Part shown: positions 17,757 to 26,217 of the stretch, one piece after another
How the letters are laid out: each line of letters opens with the position of its first letter
How positions within the stretch are numbered: position 1 is the stretch's first letter
Source of the DNA: Roseovarius sp. W115
GTDB taxonomy: Bacteria > Pseudomonadota > Alphaproteobacteria > Rhodobacterales > Rhodobacteraceae
Assembly: GCF_032842945.2 (NCBI RefSeq)
Contig: NZ_CP146606.1
Location: 992,001-1,056,000 of the forward strand
DNA: 64,000 bases
Reading direction: 5' to 3'
Program-made: the position numbers and the translations under genes
Notes under the pieces: generated by a model
Databases searched by the model: none
What the model was told of the DNA's origin: nothing
The model's input: only the letters and a program-made list of their open reading frames with translations

Positions 17757-18379
17757 TTTTGATCCGCCCTTTCGATGTCTTTCAGACCCAGGAGCAGTGC
17801 GGCCCCGATCATCAATGCGCCTGAGATGCGGTTGATCCACACACCCGTCAGTGCCTTAAGCCGACCCAACGTGCGTTGCGCGGCCCAACCCCACAACAGC
17901 AGCACCACGCCGTCGACCACCAAATAGGTGACCCCAAGGACCAAGAGCTGAGGAAGGATCGGCAGGCTAGGGTCAATGAATTGCGGGAAGAGCGCACCAA
18001 AAAACACCACCGCGTAAGGATTGGCCGACGACGTGACAAACCCTTGCCGGAAGAGCCGCCCCGGTGCAGCGGCCTGCGGTGTGTCCACGCCGCCTTTGGA
18101 CAGCATGAGACGCAGGCCGATCCACAGCAGATAGGCGACACCAGCCCACTTGATCACCCAAAGTGCGTTGGCGTTTGCCGCGACGATTGCCGTGAGGCCA
18201 AACGCGGCCAGCGTCATTTGTATGCTGTTGGCGGTCAGGTCCCCGGCCACGGTTGCCAGGGATTTGCGCATCCCGTGGCGCAGGCTGTTGGAGATGATCA
18301 ACAGCTGGCTTGTGTCTGGCGGCGTCGCAAAAAACGCCGCCAAAACCCCAAGATACAGCAGATAGGTCTCTATACTCAT
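17753..18379 (-). CDS. LysE/RhtB family exporter 1
   Basis: A 208-residue inner-membrane exporter with six hydrophobic segments. The family pattern is visible: ATPPDTSQLLIISNSLRHG near the N terminus, the middle SSANPYAVVFFGALFPQF, and the final VWINRISGALMIGAALLLGL. Members export amino acids or derivatives. Short intergenic distance and the ATGA overlap with the MDR gene put it in an operon feeding the methyltransferase and regulator. Substrate unknown. Confidence 0.85.
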   Translation of the reverse strand: MSIETYLLYLGVLAAFFATPPDTSQLLIISNSLRHGMRKSLATVAGDLTANSIQMTLAAFGLTAIVAANANALWVIKWAGVAYLLWIGLRLMLSKGGVDTPQAAAPGRLFRQGFVTSSANPYAVVFFGALFPQFIDPSLPILPQLLVLGVTYLVVDGVVLLLWGWAAQRTLGRLKALTGVWINRISGALMIGAALLLGLKDIERADQK

Positions 18380-18401
18380 GCTCTCTCCTTTTCGGTGTCA
18401 C

Positions 18402-18464
18402 GTCCCGGGCTTGACCCGGGACCTCTACCCTCAGTGGAAGAGGCCCCGGATCAAAGTCCGGGGC
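18402..18464. repeat. Twin GC-rich hairpins between flavoprotein B and LysE 1
   Basis: GTCCCGGG (18402-18409) pairs with CCCGGGAC (18415-18422), and GCCCCGGA (18443-18450) with TCCGGGGC (18457-18464). The two hairpins are themselves arranged as a larger imperfect mirror (GGGACCTC against GAGGCCCC). It resembles the hairpin at 410-430. It may attenuate transcription between the two genes or be a mobile palindromic repeat. Confidence 0.6.
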
Positions 18465-18474
18465 TGCGCTTCAC

Positions 18475-20919
18475 TTAAGCCCGAATGCGCTCGTTTTCAG
18501 GATCCCAGAGCGGCTGGTCCGCCTGCACCACGGCCTTGCGGCGTTCGCCGAAGATCTCGACCTCAAGCTCGGTTCCGGCATCGGCCAGATCGGCGCGGAT
18601 CGTAGCCAGCGCAACGCTGGCATTCACCCGGTAGCCCCAAGCGCCAGAGGTGGTCTCACCGACCACATCGCCATTGAGCCAAACCGTTGACATGTAGGGC
18701 GCATCGGCAAACCCGGCATCCACGATGAGCGGCACAAAGGCTTTCTTCCGCCCGCGCTGCTTTTCAGCCAAGAGGGCCGCCTTGCCGTTGAAGTCCTGTG
18801 GCTTGTCAAACTTGACGAACCGTTCCAACCCGCCTTCGAGCAGGGTGTAATCGGTGCTGAGATCGCCTTTCCACGCGCGATAGCCTTTTTCAATGCGCAA
18901 GGAGTTCAACGCATACATGCCAAAGGGTTTGACACCCGCTTCAAGGATGGCCTCGAAGATCGCTGGCATATCCTCGTTGGCGGCGTGCACTTCCCAGCCT
19001 AGCTCGCCAGTAAAGCTGACGCGGATGAGGAAGGCTGGTTTGCCCGCGACTGTGGCGTGCTGATGTGTGAGCCACCCGGTCGAGAGATCGGCATCGGTCA
19101 GAGGCGCGAGCATGTCGCGGCTCTTTGGACCTGCGACCAGCAGCGCGGAACGCTCGGTCGTCGTCTCTGTCACGGTGATGCAATCCGGGACGTTCTGACG
19201 GATGAGGTCCCCATCATGCCATTGTGCCGGAGCTGCTGTGATCAGGACAAAGTCATCCTCTTCCAAACGGATACAGGAAAACTCGGTCAGGATCCGGCCG
19301 CGACTGTCGGCGCGGTAGACAAGGTTGATGCGACCGATCTTGGGCAGACCGCCAGTGACAAAGCCACGCAGCCATTCATCGGCCCCGGCACCCTGAACGC
19401 GGAACCGCGAGAAGCCCGGCAAATCCAGAACACCGCACGCATCGCGCACGGCTTCGCACTCTTCGCGAACGCGCGGCTCCCACGGGCCTTCACGGCCCCA
19501 GGTCTGCGTGCTTTCCTCGGATGTGTCATCACCCGGTTTGGCGTACCAGTTGGCCCGCTCCCACCCGTTATAGGCCCCCATGACGCCACCCAGCTCACGG
19601 ATTTTGGCGTCATTCGGCCCAAGCTTCTTGTCACGTCCAGCTGGCCATTCGTGCCAGGGGAAATGCATCGCGTATTCGTGGCCGTAGGTTTCCAGCGCTT
19701 TTTGCAGACAATAGTCGTGGTCGCAATAATCGGTATAGCGACGCGGATCGACCGCCCACATGTCATCTTCGGTCTCGCCATGCATGATCCATTCGCTAAG
19801 GACCTTGCCTGCACCGCCGCCTTGCGCGATGCCAAAGGTGAAAGAATGACCTTCAAAGGCGTTTTTGACACCTGGCATTGGACCAATCATTGGCAGGCCA
19901 TCTGGCGCGTAAGGAATAGGTCCATTGATATTCCGGCCCACACCTGCTTCGGCCAAAAGCGGCATCCGGCCCATGGCGTCTTCAATATACCACTCCAACC
20001 GATCCAGATCGTCAGGGTAGAGTTGGAATGAGAAATCTTCCGGCATCGGATCGTCGGGTGTGACCCAATGCGCCTTACAGTTGCGCTCATAGGGCCCAAG
20101 GTTCAGACCGGTCTTTTCCTGCCGCAGGTAGTAGGACGTGTCCACGTCGCGGATCATCGCAACCTTTTTGCCATGCTCCTTGGTCCAGGCTTCCAGCTCG
20201 GCAATCGGCTCGGTCAGGAAATACTGGTGCGACATGACCACCATCGGCACGGTGCGTCCGCCGAAGGGCTTGAACATCTCGCCCACGCGCTGTGCGTAAT
20301 ACCCTGCGCAGTTCGCCACATATTCACAGCGAATCTCGCCCTTCTCGGTTTTAACGATCCACTCGTCGCCGTCTTTGTCGATGCCAACAACCGGGCAGAA
20401 GCGTTCAATCCGACCGCCGGCATCGCGCGCACCCTTGGCCAGCGCCTGAGTCAACTGAGCGGGGTCAATGTCACCGTCCAGCGGATCCCAAAGGCCGCCT
20501 TCAAGGTCATGGGTTTCCATGAACGGGTTATATTGCTGAAGCTCCTGTGGTGTGCAGATATCCATCTGCAAACCCTGATACCGGCCCATGCCTGCCACAC
20601 GTTCAAATTCCTGCATCCGCTCTTTGGTATGCGCCAAGCGGATTGCCCCGGTGACGTGGTAGTTCATGGGGTAATCCACGTCCTCACCCAAAGTGCGGTA
20701 CATTGCGGCACCATAACGCTGCATGTTCATAACAGCCCAGCTGCCGGCAAAGTTGGGCACGTTGCCTGCGGCATGCCATGTGGACCCCGCGGTCAGTTCG
20801 TTCTTTTCGAGAAGGATACAGTCTTTCCATCCCGCCTTCGCCAGATGGTAAAGCGTTGACGTGCCCACCACGCCTCCGCCAATGATCACAACCCGTGCGG
20901 TTGTCGGTAAGTCAGCCAT
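18475..20919 (-). CDS. Dimethylglycine/sarcosine dehydrogenase-like flavoprotein B
   Basis: An 814-residue paralogue of the protein at 12208, with the same DAO (GGGVVG, residues 14-19), FAO_M and GcvT domains. STWHAAG places His49 for covalent FAD as in dimethylglycine dehydrogenase. The folate-domain segments SFTGELGWEVH, GMYALNSLRIEKGYRAWKGDLSTDYTLLEGGL and the final GEFGERRK-like barrel are intact. It diverges clearly from copy A in the substrate-side DAO region, so it probably acts on a different N-methyl compound in the same chain (for example dimethylglycine against sarcosine). Start 20919, 55 bases after the LysE 2 stop. Confidence 0.85.
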   Translation of the reverse strand: MADLPTTARVVIIGGGVVGTSTLYHLAKAGWKDCILLEKNELTAGSTWHAAGNVPNFAGSWAVMNMQRYGAAMYRTLGEDVDYPMNYHVTGAIRLAHTKERMQEFERVAGMGRYQGLQMDICTPQELQQYNPFMETHDLEGGLWDPLDGDIDPAQLTQALAKGARDAGGRIERFCPVVGIDKDGDEWIVKTEKGEIRCEYVANCAGYYAQRVGEMFKPFGGRTVPMVVMSHQYFLTEPIAELEAWTKEHGKKVAMIRDVDTSYYLRQEKTGLNLGPYERNCKAHWVTPDDPMPEDFSFQLYPDDLDRLEWYIEDAMGRMPLLAEAGVGRNINGPIPYAPDGLPMIGPMPGVKNAFEGHSFTFGIAQGGGAGKVLSEWIMHGETEDDMWAVDPRRYTDYCDHDYCLQKALETYGHEYAMHFPWHEWPAGRDKKLGPNDAKIRELGGVMGAYNGWERANWYAKPGDDTSEESTQTWGREGPWEPRVREECEAVRDACGVLDLPGFSRFRVQGAGADEWLRGFVTGGLPKIGRINLVYRADSRGRILTEFSCIRLEEDDFVLITAAPAQWHDGDLIRQNVPDCITVTETTTERSALLVAGPKSRDMLAPLTDADLSTGWLTHQHATVAGKPAFLIRVSFTGELGWEVHAANEDMPAIFEAILEAGVKPFGMYALNSLRIEKGYRAWKGDLSTDYTLLEGGLERFVKFDKPQDFNGKAALLAEKQRGRKKAFVPLIVDAGFADAPYMSTVWLNGDVVGETTSGAWGYRVNASVALATIRADLADAGTELEVEIFGERRKAVVQADQPLWDPENERIRA

Positions 20920-20974
20920 TTTGTCGTCTCCCTAATCTCGCGGCCCGCCTCAGGCGCCCACAAAGTTCATACAT

Positions 20975-21598
20975 TCAGTCCCACACCAACCGGGCCGCGA
21001 GGCCGCCAAACATGACGGCAGAGACCCGGTTGAGAATTCTTGTTTTCGCCTTCAGAGCATGTGCAAACATCCCCGCTGCCGCGCCGAGGCAGAGCGAGAA
21101 GGCAGCGCCAAACACCATGAAAATCACTCCCAGGATCAGAATCTGCATCCAGATTGGCCCAATTGCCGGGTCGGTGAACTGCGGAATAAAGGCAAAGATA
21201 AAGAACGCTGTTTTGGGATTCAGGACGTTGGTCACGAACCCCCGACGTACCGCGCGCCAAACGCTCCGCGCTGCGCGCCCTTCGTCCAACTCGCCGCTGG
21301 CGCGCCAGGCTTGTACAGCCAGCCACAAAAGATAGGCCGCACCAGCATATCGGATTGCGTCATACGTCCACGGAAACGCAAGGATCAACGCAGAAACACC
21401 CGCTGCGGCCATCGCCACATGCACCGCTATGCCGAGGTTGACGCCTATCGCAGCAGCCATGCCAATCTTTGGGCCGCCAGAGATACCGCTGGCCGATACG
21501 AACACGAAATCCGCGCCCGGCGTGATGTTGAGAAGCAGACCTGCCGCAATAAACGCAACGAGGACGCTTGGGTCAAATCCGGTCAGAACCTCCCACAT
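20975..21598 (-). CDS. LysE/RhtB family exporter 2
   Basis: A 207-residue LysE-type exporter with NITPGADFVFVSASGISGG near the N terminus and RRGFVTNVLNPKTAFFIFAFIPQF in the middle, the classical family blocks. Its ATG shares one base with the stop of GFA 1 (TAATG), so it is translated as the last gene of the XRE-LysE-GFA operon. Confidence 0.87.
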   Translation of the reverse strand: MWEVLTGFDPSVLVAFIAAGLLLNITPGADFVFVSASGISGGPKIGMAAAIGVNLGIAVHVAMAAAGVSALILAFPWTYDAIRYAGAAYLLWLAVQAWRASGELDEGRAARSVWRAVRRGFVTNVLNPKTAFFIFAFIPQFTDPAIGPIWMQILILGVIFMVFGAAFSLCLGAAAGMFAHALKAKTRILNRVSAVMFGGLAARLVWD

Positions 21599-21978
21599 TA
21601 CAGATACGCCTCCTGTGGTAAGCTGTCTGATATGGTGTAGTAGTCCCCTTTGTTAGCGACAAAGATGTGCCCCGCCATCTGTCCGCCCGTTGGCGCATCC
21701 AGCACTCCGGCTTCCAGACTGAACCAGCCATCTGCCCCTTCAAACCAAAGTTTCGTGCCGCAACACGCGCAAAACATGCGACGTGCGCCGCTGGGGTGTT
21801 GAAACTCTTTGATGTGTCCCTGTTTCACCCAGCGCACCGCGTCACGATCCACGTCCAGGCTGGCCGCGTGGTGCCCGGAATACTTTCTGCATTGCGTGCA
21901 ATGGCAGGCCGTGACCGGGCCTGCAGGCGCATCAAGCTCCAGAACATTCGCACCACAAAGACAGGAGCCTCGGATCAT
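21598..21978 (-). CDS. GFA-domain zinc protein 1
   Basis: A 126-residue member of the GFA (glutathione-dependent formaldehyde-activating, CENP-V-like) family. Zinc ligands are all present: SCLCG (residues 5-9), CHCTQCRK and CACCG. The family type enzyme speeds condensation of formaldehyde with glutathione; many members are uncharacterised. ATG overlaps the GFA 2 stop (ATGA). The third Cys pair differs from its neighbours (CACC against CARC and CKLC). Confidence 0.88.
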   Translation of the reverse strand: MIRGSCLCGANVLELDAPAGPVTACHCTQCRKYSGHHAASLDVDRDAVRWVKQGHIKEFQHPSGARRMFCACCGTKLWFEGADGWFSLEAGVLDAPTGGQMAGHIFVANKGDYYTISDSLPQEAYL

Positions 21979-22355
21979 GACTGCGGCACCTCGTCATCGA
22001 TCTCGTAGTAGTCGCCCTTATCCGCCGTGAAGATGTGTTTCTCCAGCTTCAAGCCAGTTTTCCCGTCGAGCGCTCCAAGAGCAAAACTCATCGTGTTTTC
22101 GTCATGTGCCTTCCAGAAGAGGAACGACCCGCAGCGGGCGCAAAAGCCACGTTTTGCAGCCGGGCTTGCTTCGTACCAATGCACGGGGCCTGCAATGTGA
22201 ATCGCCGTTTCGGCAGCGTGGGCCGAAGACCAAACATGACCCGATTGCTTTCGGCATTGCCCGCAGTGACACACAGACGCACCTTCTGCCGGGGCATTCA
22301 CCTCAAACGTCACGTCGCCGCAAAGACAGCTTCCTTTAAACACTTTCTTCTCCAC
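21975..22355 (-). CDS. GFA-domain zinc protein 2
   Basis: A 126-residue GFA-family protein with SCLCGDV, CHCGQCRKQSG and CARCGSFLFW, keeping every zinc Cys. It shares the GDYY tail motif with the other two copies. Its 5' end overlaps the GFA 3 gene by 20 bases, an unusually deep overlap that argues for strict co-translation. Function as for copy 1: a possible carrier or sensor of formaldehyde-glutathione adducts. Confidence 0.88.
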   Translation of the reverse strand: MEKKVFKGSCLCGDVTFEVNAPAEGASVCHCGQCRKQSGHVWSSAHAAETAIHIAGPVHWYEASPAAKRGFCARCGSFLFWKAHDENTMSFALGALDGKTGLKLEKHIFTADKGDYYEIDDEVPQS

Positions 22356-22740
22356 TCAAGGCTTCAAATTGAGGCAGGCCATCTGACAGATCGTAATAGT
22401 CGCCCTTGTCTGCCACATGCACATGTTTGGTGATCTCCAGACCAGACCCCGGACCAAGACTGCCTGCCGATATCACTGTTCTGTCTTCGCCAGCAGGTTT
22501 CCAGAAGAGCGTCGAACCACACAGTTTGCAAAATCCACGGCGGGCCGTCGGGCTGGCGTCAAACCAGGTCAATCCTTCATCCTTTGTGAGACAAAGGCCG
22601 ATATCTGCCACCGATGTCGCGGCCCAATAATGCCCCGACTGTTTGCGACATTGGCCGCAATGACAGGCCGTGACGGACCGAAGCTTCCCACTCAGCTCAA
22701 AACTGACCGCACCGCATAAACAAGAACCACGTTGTGTCAT
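22336..22740 (-). CDS. GFA-domain zinc protein 3
   Basis: A 134-residue GFA-family protein: SCLCGAV, CHCGQCRKQSGHYW, CKLCGSTLFW. I start it at the ATG ending at 22740 (MTQRGSCLCG), because homologues begin just before the first CxC and the upstream extension reads into the LysE gene. The stop of LysE 3 is one base away. First of three tandem paralogues that differ in their middle regions, so they are likely to have separate partners. Confidence 0.88.
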   Translation of the reverse strand: MTQRGSCLCGAVSFELSGKLRSVTACHCGQCRKQSGHYWAATSVADIGLCLTKDEGLTWFDASPTARRGFCKLCGSTLFWKPAGEDRTVISAGSLGPGSGLEITKHVHVADKGDYYDLSDGLPQFEALSGEESV

Positions 22741-22741
22741 A

Positions 22742-23362
22742 TCACGCCCTCCCTGGTGTCGCCGCACTTCCCAGAAGTACGCCATATACAATGAAGCAGC
22801 TTGCCAATATGCGCCGCAGCCAGACGTTGAAAACAGCCCCGAGGGCAGCACGTCCAAGCCCTGCGCCCAGCGCAGTATAGCTCATGTAGCTCAGTGCGGT
22901 GAGGGCCAGCGCTGTGGGGAAGATCACCCACATTTGCCCCCAGATCGGGACGTCGGGTTGAACGAACTGACTGAACGCAGCCAGGTAGCCGGCGACACTC
23001 TTGGGATTGATCGTAGCAATGGCAAAGGCGCGCCAGTAAATACTGCGCCCATCAGGCTCAGCGGCTACAATCGGGCGGCGTGCCATGATCCACCCGCGGA
23101 CACCCAAGTAGATTAGAAAGCCAGCGCCAACAAACTTTGCCACCTGAAACGCATCTGGTGACGCCGCAATGAGCGCGGTGACGCCCGCGGCAGACAGGAT
23201 CAGGAACAGGCTCGCTTGCGTCAGAATGGCCGCAACGGCCCAAAGGCTGCGCCGAAAGCCCAGTGTCATGCCATTGGTGATACAGTTGACTGCATTCGGC
23301 CCCGGCGTCGTGACGAAAACAATCCAGAAGAGGGCGAAAATGGTCCAGGCTTCAAAACTCAT
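22742..23362 (-). CDS. LysE/RhtB family exporter 3
   Basis: A 206-residue LysE-type exporter with VTTPGPNAVNCITNGMTLGF and INPKSVAGYLAAFSQFVQP, the usual N-terminal and middle blocks, and six membrane helices. It begins nine bases after the stop of the XRE-cupin gene, so regulator and exporter form one unit, a common arrangement for substrate-induced exporters. Confidence 0.87.
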   Translation of the reverse strand: MSFEAWTIFALFWIVFVTTPGPNAVNCITNGMTLGFRRSLWAVAAILTQASLFLILSAAGVTALIAASPDAFQVAKFVGAGFLIYLGVRGWIMARRPIVAAEPDGRSIYWRAFAIATINPKSVAGYLAAFSQFVQPDVPIWGQMWVIFPTALALTALSYMSYTALGAGLGRAALGAVFNVWLRRILASCFIVYGVLLGSAATPGRA

Positions 23363-23371
23363 CCAACCCCC

Positions 23372-23944
23372 TCAATAGACCGGTGGCGCGATCACCCAGA
23401 TCGCAACGCAAGGGTCATCATAGGGGTTGGACCAATGGTAAAGCTCCTGTCGCACGCGGAAACTGTCACCGGGTCCAACGGTGAAGTCCCGTCCTGAGAT
23501 CGTCAGGTCCAGATGTCCTGACACGATATATCCGACCTCTTGGGTCGGCCGGTTGGCCGGGGTCTGCATGCGTGAGTGCGGCTGAAAGGTCGAGTGGATC
23601 ATCTCGAACTCGTCCGTCAGATCAGGCGACAGAAGTTCCTCGATCAATCCTTCTTCGCCTGAGCCCATCGGTCTGCGTGTTCCGGCGCGAACAATCGTTC
23701 CCTGTTCCTCGACCGGGGCACTGGAATGCGCAAAGAGAAACGACATCGGAACATCCAGCCGCTCGGCCATGCCGCGCAGATCGGAAATGGATGGTTCAGA
23801 GAGATCGCGTTCCACCTGGCTTAGCCAACCCACAGACCGGCCCAGCCCCTCGGCCAGTTCGGTCAGCGTCAGACCCCGTGCCTTGCGCAAAGCGCGCAAA
23901 TCGGCCCCAAGGCTGCGCATCGCGGCAATCTGGCTTTGCTCCAT
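23372..23944 (-). CDS. XRE-cupin transcriptional regulator
   Basis: A 190-residue regulator with an N-terminal helix-turn-helix (LRALRKARGLTLTELAEGLGRSVGWLSQVERDLSEPSISDL, residues about 16-56) and a C-terminal single cupin barrel (YIVSGHLDLTISGRDFTVGPGDSFRV, HWSNPYDDPC) that would bind a small ligand. It heads the LysE-GFA operon. Three GTGAAAA half-sites just upstream of its start (23959-24006) suggest it controls itself. Confidence 0.88.
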   Translation of the reverse strand: MEQSQIAAMRSLGADLRALRKARGLTLTELAEGLGRSVGWLSQVERDLSEPSISDLRGMAERLDVPMSFLFAHSSAPVEEQGTIVRAGTRRPMGSGEEGLIEELLSPDLTDEFEMIHSTFQPHSRMQTPANRPTQEVGYIVSGHLDLTISGRDFTVGPGDSFRVRQELYHWSNPYDDPCVAIWVIAPPVY

Positions 23945-23958
23945 GTTTCCGCCTGACG

Positions 23959-24006
23959 GTGAAAATTCTCCCTATTTTTTCACGGTGCGTGATTCTCGTG
24001 AAAAAA
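23959..24006. promoter_or_regulatory. Candidate operator of the XRE-cupin regulator
   Basis: Three related half-sites lie 15-62 bases before the regulator start: GTGAAAA (23959-23965), TTTTTTCAC (23975-23983) and GTGAAAAAA (23998-24006). Sites 1-2 and 2-3 form inverted pairs. The position, directly ahead of the operon, fits autoregulation. Confidence 0.6.
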
Positions 24007-24043
24007 TCAAACGAAATTTCATCACCACACGTACTGCGCAACT

Positions 24044-24502
24044 TTACGGCAGTCGTCCGAATACCGATTGCAGGATGGACGCCAACCCACTGGCATCTTC
24101 GGAGGTGAACGCCTCTGGCTGATCGCTGTCGATGTCCAGAACACCCAGCAACTTTCCCTGGCCCGTTGTAACCGGCAGAACAATCTCAGAGCGCGTAGAA
24201 CTGGCGCAGGCGATGTGCCCTGGGAACGCATCGACGTCATCCACGATCTGCACCTTACCTGTCCGCGCCGCCGCGCCGCAGACACCACGGTCAAATGGAA
24301 TGACAAGACAACCATGGCCACCCTGATAAGGCCCGATCTTCAACAGTTCCGGCGCGACCACGCGGTAGAACCCTGTCCAGTCAAAGCGGTCGTCGGAGTG
24401 ATGCAATTCGCAAACGACCGTGGCCATGAGTGCCACTTCGTCCATCTCACCCTCGGTCAAGGCAGCGATGATTTTGGAAACTTCTTCATAGTCTATGCGC
24501 AT
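24044..24502 (-). CDS. GAF-domain free methionine-R-sulfoxide reductase
   Basis: A 152-residue GAF-fold enzyme of the fRMsr family, which reduces free methionine-(R)-sulfoxide in the cytosol. The three family Cys are present: Cys65 (GHGCLVIPF), Cys75 (DRGVCGAAA) and Cys99 (FPGHIACASSTRSEIV). Also typical are DWTGFY near residue 41 and GVLDIDSDQP near residue 118. Single gene, 99 bases upstream of the XRE regulator start. In a window rich in methyl and sulfur chemistry its role in methionine repair is coherent. Confidence 0.85.
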   Translation of the reverse strand: MRIDYEEVSKIIAALTEGEMDEVALMATVVCELHHSDDRFDWTGFYRVVAPELLKIGPYQGGHGCLVIPFDRGVCGAAARTGKVQIVDDVDAFPGHIACASSTRSEIVLPVTTGQGKLLGVLDIDSDQPEAFTSEDASGLASILQSVFGRLP

Positions 24503-24518
24503 TGTTATCCCCCAAGCC

Positions 24519-24567
24519 CAAAAGCTTTCAGAAAGCTTTTGGCAAGTCTTTTCAAAAAAGACTTGCC
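24519..24567. terminator. Two abutting hairpins between thiolase and fRMsr
   Basis: Hairpin 1 is CAAAAGCTTTC-A-GAAAGCTTTTG (24519-24541), hairpin 2 is GGCAAGTCTTTT-CAA-AAAAGACTTGCC (24541-24567). Both stems are perfect (11 and 12 bp) and they share a base. They follow the thiolase stop (24569) on the minus strand, so they could end that transcript, but they also look like a mobile palindromic repeat. Confidence 0.65.
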
Positions 24568-24568
24568 T

Positions 24569-25741
24569 CTAAATCCGTTCAATCGCAATCGCCGTACCTT
24601 CACCGCCGCCAATGCAAATGGCAGCAACACCACGCTTGAGCTCATGGGTTTCCAAAGCGTTCAGCAATGTCACCATAATCCGCGCGCCAGAGGCACCAAT
24701 CGGATGGCCCAGCGCACAAGCTCCGCCATGCACATTCACCTTCTCGCGCGGCAGGCCCATTTCATGCATGAACGCCATTGGCACAACTGCAAAGGCCTCG
24801 TTGACCTCCCAAAGGTCCACGTCGTCCTTGTCCCATCCGATGGCCGCCAAAAGCTTTTGCGCTGCGGGAACCGGGGCCGTTGTGAACCACCCCGGTGCTT
24901 GCGCATGGCTGGCATGGCCCACGATGCGTGCACGTATGTTCAAACCCTGGGCTTTGGCTGCATCCTCTGACGCCAGGACAAGAGCGGCAGCGCCATCACT
25001 GATTGAACTGGAATTGGCCGGAGTCACTGTGCCCTCTTTGCGAAAGGCCGGTTTGAGATGAGGTATTTTCTCGGGTCGGGCTTTGCCGGGTTGTTCGTCC
25101 TGATCGACGGTGACGTCGCCCTTGCGCGTGCTCAGAGTCACCGGTGCGATTTCGCGCGCGAAGGCGCCGGATTTCTGTGCCGCCAAAGCCCCCTCTAGCG
25201 AGCCGATTGCATAAGCGTCCTGCGCCTCGCGCGTGAACTGAAACTTCTCCGCACAATCCTCGGCAAATGTGCCCATCAACCGGCCCTTATCATAGGCATC
25301 TTCCAGGCCATCAAGGAACATGTGATCGATGACCTGCCCATGCCCGATGCGCGCACCGCCTCGCATTTTTGGCAACAAATACGGGGCATTAGACATGCTC
25401 TCCATGCCGCCTGCGATCATTGCATCAGTGTGGCCAAGTTTGATCTGATCATAGGCGATCATGGCCGCCTTCATGCCTGAGCCACACATCTTGTTGAGGG
25501 TCGTGGCAGGCACCTCTTCCCCAAGCCCGCCATGAAACGCAGCCTGCCTAGCCGGGGCCTGTCCCTGACCGGCGGGGAGCACACACCCCATCAGAACTTC
25601 GTCAACGCTTTGTGCGCCAGCACCTGAGAGTGCCGCCTCTATCGCCGCACCACCAAGAACCGAGGCGTCCACACCGTCAAAATCACCCTGAAACCCGCCC
25701 ATTGGCGTTCTGGCCGCTCCGGCAATCACCACATCCGTCAT
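24569..25741 (-). CDS. Acetyl-CoA C-acetyltransferase (thiolase)
   Basis: A 390-residue type II thiolase, joining two acetyl-CoA into acetoacetyl-CoA or cleaving 3-ketoacyl-CoA. The acyl-accepting Cys86 is in NKMCGSGMKAA, and the C-terminal histidine and family pattern CALGHPIGASGARI are intact; the last strand reads CIGGGEGTAIAIERI, with no C-terminal Cys pattern seen in some members. Start at 25741 is the ATG before TDVVIAGAARTPMG. Confidence 0.9.
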   Translation of the reverse strand: MTDVVIAGAARTPMGGFQGDFDGVDASVLGGAAIEAALSGAGAQSVDEVLMGCVLPAGQGQAPARQAAFHGGLGEEVPATTLNKMCGSGMKAAMIAYDQIKLGHTDAMIAGGMESMSNAPYLLPKMRGGARIGHGQVIDHMFLDGLEDAYDKGRLMGTFAEDCAEKFQFTREAQDAYAIGSLEGALAAQKSGAFAREIAPVTLSTRKGDVTVDQDEQPGKARPEKIPHLKPAFRKEGTVTPANSSSISDGAAALVLASEDAAKAQGLNIRARIVGHASHAQAPGWFTTAPVPAAQKLLAAIGWDKDDVDLWEVNEAFAVVPMAFMHEMGLPREKVNVHGGACALGHPIGASGARIMVTLLNALETHELKRGVAAICIGGGEGTAIAIERI

Positions 25742-25833
25742 TTTGCGCGCTCCCACAAATTTACCTCTGCATACCGAATGGTAACGATTGAGGTCTAGCC
25801 TTCGCGATGAATCATTTCGATCGGAGACGCCAT

Positions 25834-26172
25834 ATGGAGCTCAACACTGTTTTTGAAAACGGAACACAGATTGTCAGTGTCGCCGCCTCTCGTATTGATG
25901 CTGCATCGGCAATACAGTTCAAAGATGCTATGCGCGCCGCGACAGCCACAGATGCGACCCGAATTGTTTTGGACCTGTCGCGCGTAAAGTTTGTCGATTC
26001 AAGTGGTCTTGGTGCCATCGTGGCGTCCATGAAACAAATGGGGGACGGACGGCAGCTTGATTTGGCCAGCTTGAGCCCGGATGTCGCGAAAGTGTTTCGT
26101 CTCACCAGGATGGACTCGATTTTTTCTATTTACATGACCGTTCATCAGGCTGTGCTTGGCAAAGCCGGTTAA
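25834..26172 (+). CDS. STAS-domain anti-anti-sigma factor (RsbV-like)
   Basis: A 112-residue single STAS domain. The phosphorylatable Ser is in VDSSGLGAIVASMKQM (Ser56 of the chosen start). When unphosphorylated such proteins bind their anti-sigma kinase. Start 25834 has CGGAGACG just before it; a start at 25807 would add nine residues. Its partner gene is the next, 45 bases downstream. Confidence 0.9.
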   Translation: MELNTVFENGTQIVSVAASRIDAASAIQFKDAMRAATATDATRIVLDLSRVKFVDSSGLGAIVASMKQMGDGRQLDLASLSPDVAKVFRLTRMDSIFSIYMTVHQAVLGKAG

Positions 26173-26217
26173 TCGTTTTCCATTCTCAACATACCCTGTT
26201 CATTCTCGGAGTGTTTT

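Noticed and set aside
12208..20919. DMSP demethylase (DmdA) for either GcvT-containing protein
   Set aside because: DmdA is a stand-alone GcvT-fold protein. Both proteins here have an N-terminal FAD amine oxidase domain, which points to N-methyl oxidation.
24519..24567. Riboswitch or attenuator upstream of fRMsr
   Set aside because: The two hairpins lie at the 3' side of both minus-strand genes involved, before no start codon, so a terminator or repeat is a better reading.
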